Assembly (NCBI RefSeq): GCF_018375725.1
Contig: NZ_JAHACR010000035.1
Location: forward strand, 1-22,460
Reading direction: 5' to 3'
Origin: Burkholderia sp.
GTDB taxonomy: Bacteria; Pseudomonadota; Gammaproteobacteria; Burkholderiales; Burkholderiaceae
Length of the DNA: 22,460 nt
Every line of letters begins with the position of its first letter. Position 1 is the stretch's first letter. Of this stretch, positions 22,242 through 22,460 are shown in pieces. A program made the translations under genes and the position numbers. The notes below the pieces were generated by a model. That model was not told the origin of the DNA. It saw nothing but the letters and a program-made list of their open reading frames with translations, and ran no database searches.

Positions 22242-22311
22242 GGCGATGTTGCATCGCCGGATCACGTAAAGAACGTGAGGCCGGGCATCCGCGGAGAGCG
22301 GGCGCCCGGCC
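22242..22311 (-). promoter_or_regulatory. rpsJ: Three-hairpin leader of rpsJ / S10 operon
   Basis: Read on the minus strand, three consecutive stems occur. The first is GGCCGGGC/GCCCGGCC (22279-22286 with 22304-22311) with an inner GC stem. The second is TCACGT/ACGTGA (22262-22267 with 22273-22278). The third is GGCGATG/CATCGCC (22242-22248 with 22252-22258), followed by TCGCTCTTTTC. The last resembles an attenuator placed about 20 bases before the rpsJ start. A TATCAT box near 22335 could be a -10 element, but no matching -35 is clear, so the leader may be read from tuf. Confidence 0.5.
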
Positions 22312-22361
22312 CCGGGCACTACTGGACGCCGAATGATACACCACCCGGCGGATCGCCGATA

Positions 22362-22460
22362 TTACTCGATGATCTTGGCGACGACGCCAGCACCGACGGT
22401 GCGGCCGCCTTCACGGATTGCGAAACGCAGACCTTCTTCCATCGCGATCGGCGCAATCAG
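22362..22460 (-). CDS. tuf: Elongation factor Tu, C-terminal fragment
   Basis: The last 32 codons and the stop are present; the gene continues beyond the right edge. The translation ends [20 protein letters not shown] followed by IIE, the EF-Tu C-terminus of domain 3. EF-Tu delivers aminoacyl-tRNA to the ribosome. Its place upstream of rpsJ, at the end of the str operon, is standard. No convincing terminator follows it, so transcription may continue into rpsJ. Whether this is tufA or tufB cannot be told. Confidence 0.97.

Noticed and set aside
7541..22460. A hidden accessory or defence system in the ribosomal cluster
   Set aside because: Every stretch over 100 bases is accounted for by a conserved core gene or by a spacer with promoter, leader or hairpin signals; no atypical gene, repeat array or integration site was seen.

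Overview
The window looks like a Burkholderia chromosome (GC-rich, betaproteobacterial; probably the cepacia complex). I base this on recognising the gene order and the EngB, HemB, S8, SecY and L3 protein sequences, not on a search. It covers a cytochrome c and heme neighbourhood (about 1-7440) followed by the large ribosomal protein cluster (about 7550-22460). All of the ribosomal cluster lies on the minus strand, so it is transcribed from high to low coordinates.

Positions 1-7440. On the minus strand are the start of ccsB/resC (1-71), resB (76-2280) and a diheme cytochrome c4 (2402-3055). On the plus strand are engB (3264-3923), a ribosome-assembly GTPase, and hemB (4180-5178), porphobilinogen synthase. 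Then, again on the minus strand, come dsbD (5275-7119) and cutA (7112-7438). ResB/ResC (System II cytochrome c maturation), DsbD (reductant delivery to the periplasm), HemB (heme synthesis) and cytochrome c4 (a product of that pathway) form a functionally coherent neighbourhood. Between engB and hemB, a terminator pointing along the minus strand has no gene feeding it. Together with an upstream CU-rich-loop hairpin it suggests an undescribed small RNA.

Positions 7540-22460. In transcription order: tuf (3' end only), rpsJ, rplC, rplD, rplW, rplB, rpsS, rplV, rpsC, rplP, rpmC, rpsQ | rplN, rplX, rplE, rpsN, rpsH, rplF, rplR, rpsE, rpmD, rplO, secY, infA, rpmJ, rpsM, rpsK, rpsD, rpoA, rplQ. This is the classical S10-spc-alpha arrangement, with infA between secY and rpmJ. 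All genes are intact and of normal family length. Shine-Dalgarno sequences place several starts, including GTG for rpsD, TTG for secY and an internal ATG for rplC, rplO, rpmD, rplE and rplN.

The coding content is conserved core. The interest lies between genes. There is a three-hairpin leader before rpsJ, a consensus-like promoter between rpsJ and rplC, and an extended -10 promoter with a leader of about 210 nt before rplN. Terminator-like hairpins also stand after rpsK, rpsD, rpoA and rplQ, dividing the alpha operon into single-gene segments. I found no tRNA, rRNA, mobile element, CRISPR array or disrupted gene, and no evidence of an accessory or defence system.
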